Shown here piece after piece: positions 1-10,676 of a stretch of 26,660 nt of DNA. The DNA comes from Acanthamoeba lenticulata (Eukaryota; Discosea; Longamoebia; Acanthamoebidae): the NCBI GenBank assembly GCA_002179805.1, contig NAVB01001450.1, positions 1-26,660 of the forward strand. Direction: 5' to 3'. Positions within the stretch are counted from its first letter, which is position 1; each line of letters opens with the position of its first letter. The position numbers and the translations under genes are program-made. Below the pieces are notes generated by a model that was not told where the DNA came from, ran no database searches, and saw nothing but the letters and a program-made list of their open reading frames with translations.

Positions 1-26
1 GAAGACGGGGGGGGGGAAGGGCGAAC

Positions 27-1898
27 CTTGGCCTCGAGATGGGTGATCTGGAAGCCGACATTGAGGTCCTTGCCCATTGCTGCGAGCTTGGTTCCGGCTT
101 CGCTTTTCGAGTTAATGTCGCTGACGAGCGAGCCGTTGAGCGGGATCTCGCCCTTGAACTGGTAGCGCGTGCCCTTCTTTTGTGTGTAGATGAGGACGTC
201 GTTGAACAGGAAACAGTACCGGACCTGTCCCTTGAGCTTCTTGTTGTACTTCATCAAGTCGCCCTCCTTGTGGAACACACGGCCGAACAAGGTCACCGAT
301 TTCTGCTCTCGCCGGTGGAGGTGATGAGCAGCCCGCAACCGCGAGGCGAGAAAACTTTTTAAATAAAGAGGACGGAACGAACGTTGTAGTCTTCGAGCAG
401 GGCCTCGATTTCTTCGAGCTTGCGCTTGTTCTCCTGCGCGGCCTTGTTGCTGTTGACCCGTCCGGCAATCTGGAGCAGCAATCGAGCAGGGTGAGGTCGT
501 TCCTCAGGCCAAGAAAATGGATCAAGGGAAAGACCTCTTCAAAGGTGGCCTGAGTCTGCTTGAGGTCGTTCAAGTCGGCCGAGTCTTCGGTTGTGAGCTT
601 GGTCAGCTCGCGGAACAGGAGCGGATACTTGCAAATGCCTGGTGGCCACAACATGTTCAAAACAACGTGAAATTCGAGTACGAAACAGTGAACAGTGGGA
701 AAGGGGGAGGTACGCTGAATGGGCTTGATGAGGAAGTCGCGCAAGTACAGGCCCTGTGTCATCTTCTCCATTTGCGTCTGCAAGCGGAGCGACGTTCAAG
801 ATGAGCCATCTGATGGGCGGATCCAAGTGGAGCCCCGAGCCGGCAAAACGAATGCGGGGGCTTGGCGTACGTCAAGCCAGGTCTTGAGGGAAGGATTGCC
901 GTTGATGCACTTTTGGAGGAGGTCCAACGCCTGGACGTGGTCCACACAGTATTGTCCGTACACGGCCACGAGCCGGTCGGCCTGGACGCGAGGGCGTTCA
1001 AGAAACCGACGATCAGATGAGGAGGAGGAGGAGACGGATGGGGAAGCCCTTTTGCGAGGCCACACGCACATATTGGATGAAGGCCTGGCTGATGGCGGTG
1101 ACCATTTCCTCAAGCGTGGCCACTTTCTCCGCCTTGTTGACGCTGTCGCTGATGCGATGGTAGATCTCGCAGTGAATGAAGTACCTGCATGTGCACATAT
1201 GAGCGGGCCATTCTGCGTCACGTGGCTGGGCTGCGGTTCGTCATCTGATGCGCGCGCACGTACAGGAACTCCATGTTGGAGAAGATATGCGAGACATCGG
1301 CGGGTTTCATGAGGTGGGCCGAGTTCCGCAGCGGGAACAGATAAGACTGCGCACACACACGTGGGCGTGGCATTGGTGAAGTCAGTTGTTTGTTGGAGCG
1401 ATCACGTGCGCAGGATAGTCATTTACGTCAATGCACATGCGCAGGTCATCGATGTAGTTCTCTTCGGTCACCAATATCTCTTCCACCACGAGCGCCCTGG
1501 ACCACCACCCACGCAGCTTGGGTCAGCCAAACACTCCGCTTAAGCTGCGAGCCGGACGGACACAAAGAGTGACAAAAGAACAACTCAAAAAATAAAATAA
1601 TAAAATGAATAAACACGTTCCGACTCCGCAAACCACGCACCTTCGGTCGGAGGGCTGTTCGGTGGGGGGGAAGGCGAAGCTCCCAGAACGTGACTGCGGA
1701 GAAAGCTGCCTCGAGCTTCTGTTTTCATGGCGCGATGACGGCGGACTCCCTTCGGGCAATAATACAGAAACGAAATCAAAAAGGATGAGCAGGCATATAT
1801 GATGGAGAAGAGGTCAAAAAATAAGGGATGTGGGTACCCGGACCGCCGGCAGAGCCGGTCTTTGTGCGCTCTTTCATGCGCTGCTGAAGGAGCTCCAT
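27..1898 (-). CDS. RhoGEF with DH and PH domains (3' end beyond window)
   Basis: This is a guanine-nucleotide exchange factor for Rho-family GTPases, acting at membranes or the actin cortex. Ten exons on the minus strand stay in phase: 1898-1838, 1749-1641, 1496-1427, 1346-1264, 1184-1070, 981-871, 777-714, 638-535, 469-383 and 302-27. They encode 360 residues before a donor (gttcg) at 26 leads out of the window. Residues about 55-250 form the DH domain: it opens with EEILVTEENYIDDL and has the hallmark helix LIKPIQRICKYPLLFREL, which is split by an intron. Residues about 270-360 form a PH domain with FHKEGDLMKYNKK and the FLFNDVLIYT strand. The N-terminal 55 residues are Ser/Pro/Arg-rich and low complexity. 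The start was chosen because an in-frame stop lies upstream with no earlier ATG. FGD-like FYVE or other domains could follow outside the window. The family call is firm; the target GTPase is unknown. Confidence 0.85.
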
Positions 1899-2267
1899 TT
1901 GCTCGAGAGGAGTTGAACTGACTGCGTTCTTTGAAGAACTACCGAGCGGGGAGAGGACACGAGCTGTTCGTGTTGTGGTCCGTTAGGCCAAGTCACGCGA
2001 GAAATTAATTAATAACCTGCGCGAAATTTTATCATTGGACAAATTCAAATCACAAGCAAAGCCTTTTCCTGCTGGATAATCATCTTTTCTTGCCAGTTTT
2101 CTATGAAGCCATTGTACGATTGCTGATTGGGTTGATCCCTAATCGGGCTGGAAAGAGACTTTTTGCTGAAGAACGAAACCGCGACCACGAAAAGGTCACT
2201 TCGCCACCAGCAACAAAAGTGGCCTTCACGTTGGTGGTGTGGTAGACATACATCTTTGCGGCCAAGC
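1899..2267. promoter_or_regulatory. Divergent promoter region of RhoGEF and VPARP genes
   Basis: The 369 bases between the two divergent start codons must hold both promoters and 5' leaders. An AT-rich block at about 2003-2055 (ttaattaataa, then aaattttatcattgg) stands out from GC-rich surroundings and includes an inverted CCAAT-like attgg. The open frames here lack family features and look like chance. No specific factor site can be assigned. Confidence 0.5.
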
Positions 2268-5200
2268 ATGGCGTCAGGGCCGTTGAAAGACCTCACTTTT
2301 GCGCTTGAACTGGGACTTGCTGTCCCCTTCAAGAAGAAGCAAGAGATTAACCGCTTGATCACCGACAATGGAGGCCGAGTGGCGTACATGATTAACAGAA
2401 AGGTATAGTCCTCTTCGCGTCACTCTGTTCCGCGCTGTGCTGCGGTTGGGCCAACAACTCGAGGTGGCCGTGCAGACTTCCTACCTGGTAGCCAGCGACG
2501 ACATTCTGCAAAAGAGCTACTCGTCCAAGCTTCAAGCGGCTTCACGCCACGGCGTCCCCGTGGTCACACTCGACTTTCTCAAGGACTGCGTCGAGGCCGG
2601 CTGCCTCGTCTCGGCCAAGCCCTTCCTCCTCCAGGCCGGCAACAATGCTGGCATGACCTGTACCCACCTACTGCTCTTCTTGTCTTGATGATATGTTGCT
2701 GGCTGGTCCAGGCGTGATGCCAACTCATGCCTCGATGACCGCCATCATAACTACTACAGCGGACGGTAAGGCTCCTGGACTTAGCACGGTCAAGGTGGCG
2801 GCGCGCAAGCCGGTCGTAGCCCGTCCGCTGCCCACGGTGCGCGTGTGGCCCTACAAGTCCACCGAACCCGACGCGCCCGAGTGGCCCGAGGACAACTACG
2901 AGATTGCAAAGGCCGACGTCCTCCAGGTGCGTGACTGCAGCGATGGCGCCGGGGCTGGTGCAACTGAGCTTGGGCGCTCACGAGTTTGCTCACGGCGTGC
3001 AGAAAGGCTTCAACTACTTCAACGTGGAGCTGCACGTGGCCGAGCCGCCGCGCAAGAGGCGCATGTACCGTGTGTTTACACACGTCGGTCTCGTGATGGA
3101 CCTGGACGTCAACCCGCAGACTGGTGGGACCAAAGAGGTCCGCTACTTGGCCAACCTCCAGGACGCCGAGAACGTCTACGCCCATCTGTACAATGTCATG
3201 CGCGGGCTCGACTACAAGCGCGTCAGCCTGCTCGCCACCAGCCGCATTGGCTCGGACAAAGTGCGTGCTGCCACCAGTTGCCGTGGCCCGCTTGGCAAGC
3301 CACTTGAGGCGCTGACTAACTGGGGTCATATATTTGGTACAGGCCCAGGTGCAGGGGAACCGCGTGATGCAGGGCCCGTCCGCGCTGGCCGAACCCGTGC
3401 AAAGGCTCGTGGAGTATCTCTACTCAGAGGCCACCCACAAGCTCGCGTCCGCGCTCGCCGGGTACGAACTGAGTGGATGGTCGGCCGTGGCGATGATCCA
3501 TGTGTTTGAAGGCTGACGCGTACGACCGTACTGCACAGACCGCTCGGAACGCTGACCCTGCAGCAGGTGGAGAAGGGCGAGTCCATCTTGATGCAGATCT
3601 ACCAGGTTCTCCGGGCCTCCAACTACAGCCCTGCGGCTGAGCAGTTGGCCGAGATCCGCGCGCTCTCCAAGGTGCGACCGCCCTCTGCAAGCGCAACCCT
3701 TCAGGACCTGCGCAGTGGCTCACGCCTCGTCTCGCCTCGTGCGGGTCGTGCAGGAATTCTACTCGGCCGTGCCGCAAACGCAACAGCCCGCTGTGGACAA
3801 CGCGGTGGTGCTCGAGGAGAAGCAGGAGCTCATCCAGCTGCTTAAGGACATGCTCACCGTATGACCTGCTCGCGCTCACTCTTTGGTGCGTGGTTCAGGG
3901 CACTGAACAGTCACTCGTGCCCATTCACAGGTGGACGAAATTACTGGCGACACGGCTACTGCCGAGGTCGACATGAAGTACCGCGCGCTGCGGTGCCAGA
4001 TTAGTGCGCTGGCGCCCGAGTCTGAGGACTACGCCAAGATCCAGGAGATGGTAACGACCACGCAGGTCAAGGGCTCCAAACTCCAAGTCCGCAACGTCTA
4101 CGCCGTACGACGCGAGGTCGAGCACCAGCTGTTCACCAAGCACATCGATAACCAGCGCCTGCTGTTCCACGGCTCGCGCATCAGCAACTGGGTGGGCATC
4201 CTCAGTCGCGGCGTGCTGCTGCCCCACATCGTGACCCAGTCGGGCGGCACGCGGACCGACGCCGGCATGCTGGGCGCCGGTATCTACTTTGGCGACTGCT
4301 CGTCGACAGCTGCTCAGTACACCACCCCCGGCAAGCAGGGCACCCGCATGATGCTGGTCTCCAAGGTCGCCCTGGGCAAGTCTGCCGACATCACCAGAAT
4401 CGATACGAGCATCACGGAGCCGCCCAAGGGCTACGACAGCGTGCATGGCGTCCGCTCGACGCCTTCGCAGGTACACGGTCTGCACTTGGGACGCGGTTTG
4501 AGTAGAGTTGAAGGACTTCTTTCTGATCGTGCTTGCCTGTGCTTCTCGTGCAGACGACAGACTTTGTCGACGACGAATACGTCATCTACCGGACGGCGCA
4601 GCAGCACATGTCCTACCTGGTCGAGTTCGCCAGTGAGGCCGATCGCCCGCAGCCGGCGCCGCGCTCGTCCTTGTACAGCCAGCAGCAGGTCGTGCTGCAG
4701 TCCAACCTCATCGTCCCGGCAGAGGACTATGAGCAGCTGCCCAACGCTTCAGAAAATGCCGTCGAGGCGCCAAAGGAAGAGGAGGATAAGGGCAACGAGC
4801 AGGACCAGGAAGCCGGCCTCATGTCCAAGAGCGGCGAGGCTGTTCCCCTCAAGTCCGTCCATGTCCGGGCCACCCTTCTCGACATGGTGGCCAAGGTTGT
4901 AGTCTTACAGGTGCGTCAACCCCCTTGGCTGCCATCCTTGTGATTGTCTCCACCGACGTGACCGGCCGTGGGTGGACACACGCAGCATTACCACAACGCA
5001 AGTCAAGTGCCGATCGAGGCCAAGTACGTGTGCCCGCTGGACGAAATGGCGGCCGTATGCGGATTCGAGGCATTTATCAACGGCAAGCACATCATCGGCG
5101 AGGTCAAAGAGAAGGAGAAAGCCCATAAGGAGTACAAGGAAGCTGTCGCGGCCGGGCACGGCGCCTACCTCATGGACGAGGGTACGAACCTCGTCTCCGT

Positions 5201-8200
5201 CATCTCCGGACTCCTTCGCTGACCTGGAGACTTGGCGTACACAGAAAAACCCGACGTGTTCACCGTGAGCGTGGGCAACCTGGTAAATGCAACTACCCGC
5301 GCTGAAGCCCTGTGACCTCGGCCCGCTGACGTGTCGTGTGATTTGTTGAGTGCAGCCGCCCAACTCGTCGGTGTTGATCAAGATCACGTACGTGACGGAG
5401 CTGGGCGTCGAGGGACCCAACATCGCGTTTGTGCTGCCGGCCAGCGTGTCGCCGCCGCAACGTGACCAAGCTCTGAAGGATATCACCCAGACCGTGACGC
5501 AGACAGTCAACGTTGAGGGCGGGCTGCCGCTCGACCTGCAAGTGTCGATCGACATGCCCTACCCCATTGTGCGGCTCAAGAGCCCGTCCCACCCGGGCCG
5601 CCTGCAGATCAAGCAGACCCAGACCAAGGCCACGGTCCAGCTCAAGCCCAACACGTCGCTCGAGGGCCGCCCGTTCACGTTGCTCGTGGGCCTGGAGAAG
5701 CCCTACGAGCCTCGCATGTGGGTCGAGGAGGACGTCGCCAGCGGCAAGTACGCCGCGATGGTGGCCTTTTACCCCGATTTCCAGTTTGATGGCGAGGCGC
5801 CGGACGACCACGAGTTCATCTTCCTGGTGGACCGCTCGTCATCCATGAAGGGTGAGCCCTTTGATGACATGAAGCGCTGCCTGCTGGTCTGCCTTGAACG
5901 CTTGGCCCAGATCAACGGTACCGACCACTATCTTCATGAAAGGTGGCTTTTCCAGTTCGACCCGCTGATGATGTTTGGGCGTACGCGGCGCGACAGCGAC
6001 CTTCAACATCGTCTCGTTCGGCTCGACGTATGAGCGCCTGTTTGTCGACAGCCGACCAGCTGCCGATCCGTCGGCCATGGCCACCGCTCGCAATTACGTC
6101 AACCAGATGCGCCCCAACTTTGGCGGCACCGAGCTGTGGCAGCCCCTCCGCTCGCTGTTCCTGCTGGCCCACGAGGATCGCACCCCGCGCAACCTCTTCA
6201 TCTTCTCCGACGGCCACCCGACCAACCAGGTAGCTTTGTCCGTCCCTAATTCTAGTGCCCCAGCCCTTTGGTCGAAACCAGGCTTGGACTCACACAAGGC
6301 CACGCCTACAGGACGCGCTGGTCGAGTTGATCAAGCAGAATGCGGCGCACACGCGCTTGTTCTCGTTCGGCTTTGGCAGCAGCTGCTCGCGTCACATGGT
6401 GCGCTCGTTGGCCCGCGTCGGAGGCGGCATGGCCGAGTTCATGCCCCCCAATAAGCTTCCGACCCGCGCCAAGATCGACCGTCAGCTCCGGCGCGCCCTC
6501 CAGCCCGGTACGTCTCGCTCCGTCCTCATACTCTTCTTTTAGCTCATGTCCCACTTCCAAATCGTATCTTGCGCACTCTTCAGCCCTGTCGGACATCAGC
6601 GTCGAGTGGAACTTGTCGGAGCGCGGATCGCTGATGCAGGCGCCCGCCCAGCTGGCGTCTCTCTTCTTTGGCGAGCGCCAGATCGTGTATGGTTTTGTCG
6701 ATTACTGCACCGCCGCCACCCTCAAGGCACGCACCACCTCGACGAGCTTCCACCCCAGTAGAGACGTGATCTGATCAAAATGGGATCGAAACACACGCAG
6801 GCCAAGAACGGGGAGATGGAGGTGAGCAACCTGGTCAGCACGCACGACTTGAGCATCACTCGAGGCTCCATGATCCACACGCTAACTGCGCGCGCCATGA
6901 TCCGCGACTGGTAAGCCTTGAACGCTTGGGTCTTCCCTCCTCTGTGTTGCCGACCCTCACCTCCACCGCGCGCAGGGAGGACGGCAACTACGACAAGGAC
7001 GCGCTCATCCACGAGATCGTCAAGCGGAAGCGGAAGGAGGAGATCATCAAGCTCTCCATCCGCTATTCGTTGGTGACGCAGTTCACCTCCTTCGGTGCGT
7101 TTCCCAAAAGACCAAGCTCGACTCCAGTCGACGCGAAATCTAACCGTACGACGAACATTGCCCGAGCAGTGGCCATCGAGAAGCGCGAGCCGGGCGAGGC
7201 CGTGGTGGAGGGGCCGTCCATCGAGGAACTGGTCATGAAGGAGACCGTGGACGTGCTGCCCTACGTCGGCTGGCAAGAGGAAAAGCCCGAGGCGGCAGTC
7301 GGGCCGACAAAGTCGCGCAAGCAGTTGGTTGACAGCGCCAAGGAGGCGGCCGCTGCCCAGAATGTCGATGGTACGTAGTATGACCAGCGTTCGACGAGGT
7401 CAACCGGCTTCTCACAACGCCGTCGGCTACAGGAGCGATCCAGGCGATGCGATCCCTAGCCAACATGAACGTGGTCATGACCGACGAGGAGGTCCGGCTC
7501 TTCGACAGCGCCTACGCCCAAAAGGTGCTGATTGTCGTCGTCTTCAGCTTTGTTGTCGAGCTAGTTTCTCACGTGACGTCGATCGGCTGTCACACCGCAG
7601 CTGACATCCGAGCTCGAGAAGCTACGCGAGGTGCGCCAGGCCGAGGAGGCCGACAAGTCCAGGGGCGTGTGGACCAAGATGGGCCAATACCGCAAGCAGC
7701 GCACACAGTTGGAGACCTCGCTGGCCAAGGTGGCCCAAGAGGCCCTCGCCGCCGTGGAGGCGCATGCCCTGCCGCGAGCAGCCACGGACCGGTCACGCTG
7801 CGACTTGGAGCTTCTGCGGGGCGAGTACTACCTAGCCCTGGCAGAGGCCACCACTGGGCCCAAGCGCAAGCAGCTGGGCACCAAGGCCCTCCAGAGCATG
7901 AAGGCCGCGACCCAGCTGACGCAGGCCCAGGCTCTGGCCCAGGAAGACCCCACCCTGGTCCGTCTGATGGTCAGGCAGGCCGCCGTCCACAAGCGGGTGC
8001 GCTGTCATCGCTCCCGCCCCACTCCCATGTGGTCGACTGAGCACAGCGCTGATTGATGAATGTTGTTCGCGACAGATCATGGAGGATGACGAGCAGGCGC
8101 GCCAACTTGTGGAATGCCTGACGCCTGGCTTGTTCGCCCGGCAGCCTTCGCTGATGTCCTACGAGCGCGAGCTCGAGCAGATGGGCCTGTCTGTGGACTT

Positions 8201-10573
8201 GGCCTCAGAAGGCGGCTCTTGTGATGAAGATGAGGACGACTACAATGATGACTATAACGAGAGTGGCACCGACTTCGACATTGCTTGCGAGCTGGACGAA
8301 TTATCCATGATCTATGAACAAAGCGACCTCGGCAGCCTGGAGCCCGAAGTGGACATGGACTATTTCATCCAGCTTGCGCTGGTATCTAATGCCGCTCCGA
8401 CCATCACCTCGGCAACGACAACGACGACTGCCGCAGTGCCGAGCTTCAGCCTTCAGCGCGCAGCGTCGCCGTTGCAGCAGAGGAGGGAAAAGATAGAGGT
8501 CGTCAGAGAGGAGAGAGCCAAGGACCGCGAACGCGAACGAGAGCGCCGCACCGATGAGGAACGGCGGGGAATGCGTGACATTGCGCAAGACAGCAGGATG
8601 AGGCTCTTTGGCCGTAAGAAGGAGGAGCGATCTGCACGGGATCTTGACAGCGACTTGGACGACTACTTGACGAACTCCTTGCAGATGGCGGAGGAGGTCT
8701 CTATGGCCATGTCGCGGCCGATCCAGAAGGAGGAGATGATGAAGCGCCGCCGCTTACCGATTCAGTCCAAGCCTGCCGCCGCGCTGCTGAAGAGCGTTAC
8801 CAAGGAACGGCGCATGGAAGAGGAGGAGAAGAAGAGCCTCGAGGAAGAGTGCGAGGCGGTGGAGGAGAAGGCGAGCAGCATGCTCCGGGCTTCTGGGAAA
8901 AAGGAGAAGAAGAAGAAGAGCAACGACAAGAAGAGGATGGACATGGCTCCGTCGGCCGAGCTGGCTCAGAACTTTGATTCCCTCTTCTGCGCTGAGCCGT
9001 TGCCGTCATCGAATTCGTCATCTTCGACGTACTGCGACGATCCGTTCAGTGGCTTTTCGTTTGAGCCCGCCCCTCCGCCAACCCCAGCGCCGTTTGGCGG
9101 CCCGCCTCCTCCGTCCCCGGCATACGGGGCCCCGCCCGCTGCGGCCCCGCCCATGCCATTCATGCCAGTCGCTGCTGCAGCTCCCGCTCCGCTATCCCCA
9201 TCAGCAATGCGGTCGTCTTCGGTGTCAGCGTCGTCGGCACCAGCGCAAGGCGGCTTCCGTTACGCGTTTGCCCCGACCAAGCGCATGACGAACTCCCGTG
9301 CCCAGCTGGCGGCACCACAGGTGAAGCCACAGCAACAGCAACAACAGCAACAGCAGCAACAGGCGATGCCTTCCTACAAGCTGAACAGAAAGAAGGGCTA
9401 CGTCGAAAAGGAAGACTCCTTCATGAAGACCGATTTCCTTTCGTCGCTGAAGAGCGCCGATAAATCCTTGGCAGAAAGCAAGAGCGCCCACTACTCCGAT
9501 GATGATGATGATGATGAAGGTGGTGGTACGAGCAGCTTGCTTGTCGTTTATCGTCATTGCTGCTTGGAGTTCTCTGGACAGCTGACGCGAGCGGCGGCGT
9601 TACAGCGGCACCGCAGGCGGACCAGCCCGAAGAGGCCGCGGGTGGCGGCGGTGGCGGTCAGCTCTTCGTGAAGACCCTCACCGGCAAGACCATCACGCTC
9701 GAGATGGACCCCGGAGACTCCATCGAGACCATCAAGCAGCGCCTCCAGGACAAGGAAGGCATTCCGCCCGACCAAATGCGTTTCATCTTTGCCGGCAAGC
9801 AGCTGGAGGACGGCCGCACCCTCTCGGATTACAACATGCAGAAGGAGTCCACCCTCCATCTCGTCCTCCGCTTGCGTGGACCGTCAGTGCAGTGCCCCGA
9901 TAAGTGGATGCACGTCCTGCGGCTGCAGAAGCAGAGCGGTGGCCTCAATCCGGGCGTCAACTGGGAGCTCACCAACGAGCTGGCCGAGATCTTGGGTTCG
10001 GTGCACCCACCCCAGTTGTCCCGCCCCACTTGTGTGCGTGTGTGCCTGACCTCTCTGGCTTCATCATGTTCCAGGTGTGTCGCTGGAAAGCATCACGGAC
10101 AAGCTCGCCATGACTGGTGTCAAGTCGCTCGGCATTCAGCCCTTCGAGCTGCTCCAGATCCTCTTCGCCACAGCGCTCGCCTTGGCCTACCTCGACCTCG
10201 CAGAGACTTCATCGTCCAGCGCTTGGTTCGTCTTCTTTTTCTCCACGCCCCTTTTTCACTGCGTCCCCCGGGGTCGTCTGACGGACGGCCTCCCACCCAC
10301 AGGAAGGTCAAGGTGGATGCCACGCGCGAGTGGCTCAAGAGGCAAGAAGAGCAGAACGCGGATCTCTTCAGGACGTTGGAGATCCGCGGAGGCCTCATGC
10401 CGCTGGCGCGCAACTTCCTCATCCGCAACAGCACCGTCGACATCATTCGCATGCGCTGCCCCGACGAGGACGAGGAGCCGGCTCGCCCTGCCCTCGTGCC
10501 GCCGGAAGACCTCAGCGGTGGTGGAGACTACGCGCCTTCGTTTGTTCTCCCGCCCAACCCCTACAGCTTCTGA
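2268..10573 (+). CDS. Vault-type poly(ADP-ribose) polymerase (PARP4/VPARP-like) with WGR, 14-3-3-like and ubiquitin modules
   Basis: Predicted ADP-ribosyltransferase of the vault particle. There are 24 exons: 2268-2402, 2476-2659, 2760-2926, 3003-3260, 3343-3461, 3539-3671, 3754-3858, 3931-4470, 4554-4910, 4986-5181, 5245-5282, 5356-5917, 5997-6229, 6312-6507, 6584-6726, 6801-6910, 6976-7094, 7170-7370, 7433-7524, 7601-7996, 8076-9525, 9582-9995, 10075-10225 and 10303-10573. They sum to 6570 nt (2189 aa), with all phases matching. Domains by residue: BRCT about 8-100; WGR-like about 162-248; PARP helical about 260-375 (PLGTL motif); catalytic about 376-580 with His447 (FHGS), Tyr486 (GIYFGD) and Glu555 (DDEYVIY); VIT about 625-770; VWA about 898-1075 with the MIDAS motif DRSSS starting at Asp903; 14-3-3-like about 1250-1450; a charged, Pro-rich and poly-Gln region about 1450-1930; ubiquitin about 1937-2012; and a C-terminal region resembling the major-vault-protein-binding end of animal PARP4. 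The H-Y-E triad predicts catalytic competence. Exon 15 seems to use a GC donor. ATG 2268 is the first in-frame ATG. The overall family is firm; the role of the extra modules is inferred. Confidence 0.9.
7331..8140 (+). other. 14-3-3-like domain inside the vault PARP
   Basis: Residues about 1250-1450, encoded by the end of exon 18, exons 19-20 and the start of exon 21, align with the 14-3-3 fold from helix A to about helix G. Landmarks are AMRSLANM (14-3-3 AMKKVAGM), [13 protein letters not shown] (LTVEERNLLSVAY), ALPRAAT (LIPAAT), [13 protein letters not shown] (GDYYRYLAEVATG) and an Asp-Pro-Thr in the place of the Pro-Thr-His-Pro loop. The canonical phosphate-contact positions Lys49, Arg56, Arg127 and Tyr128 correspond to Ala1294, Leu1301, Leu1374 and Ala1375. 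Phosphopeptide binding by the usual pocket is therefore unlikely. Helices H-I are not recognisable. The alignment is from my memory of the family. Confidence 0.75.
9331..9362 (+). repeat. Mixed CAG/CAA tract encoding about 11 glutamines
   Basis: A run of interspersed CAG and CAA codons lies in the low-complexity exon 21 of the vault PARP. Mixed codons make the DNA repeat less prone to slippage than a pure CAG tract. Confidence 0.9.
9499..9517 (+). repeat. GAT trinucleotide run encoding an aspartate tract
   Basis: Six consecutive GAT codons near the end of vault PARP exon 21 give an acidic run just before the intron that precedes the ubiquitin exon. Confidence 0.85.
9659..9883 (+). other. Embedded, non-cleavable ubiquitin domain in the vault PARP
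   Basis: Residues about 1938-2012 are almost identical to ubiquitin, starting at its Gln2 equivalent ([15 protein letters not shown]) and ending RLRG followed by Pro and Ser. It is preceded by a six-glycine linker and has no initiator Met. It sits in the middle of exon 22, which is in phase with exons on both sides. Positions equivalent to Lys6, Lys11, Lys27, Lys33, Lys48 and Lys63 are kept, and Lys29 is Arg. The hydrophobic patch Leu8, Ile44, Val70 is intact. The terminal Gly76 is replaced by Pro, so processing and conjugation are not expected. Confidence 0.9.
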
Positions 10574-10676
10574 GCTACGCGCGGTCTTGTGTCTCCGCTT
10601 GTACTTTGTTTGCTTCTTTTGGCCCCAATAGAAAGAAAAGCTTTTGCTCTCCCGACGGCGTTTGCGGCTGAGGCAA

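Noticed and set aside
2045..2389. Minus-strand 114-residue frame overlapping VPARP exon 1 and its promoter
   Set aside because: It lacks recognisable content and is antisense to the BRCT-encoding first exon. It is best read as chance.
6766..6800. GT-AG intron of 35 nt as an alternative to the GC-AG intron
   Set aside because: It is much shorter than every other intron in the window, and the exon extension it needs ([13 protein letters not shown]) has no counterpart in related proteins as I recall them.
8301..9557. Minus-strand open frames opposite VPARP exon 21 (8301-8588, 8966-9163, 9225-9557)
   Set aside because: They are compositional mirrors of acidic, Pro-rich and Gln-rich coding sequence, with no family features and no splice partners.
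9557..10573. A separate ubiquitin-fusion gene starting in the middle of the VPARP locus
   Set aside because: The frame has no ATG before the ubiquitin part, and its upstream edge is an intron (9526-9581) whose phase exactly matches the preceding exon. The downstream region completes a PARP4-like C-terminus.
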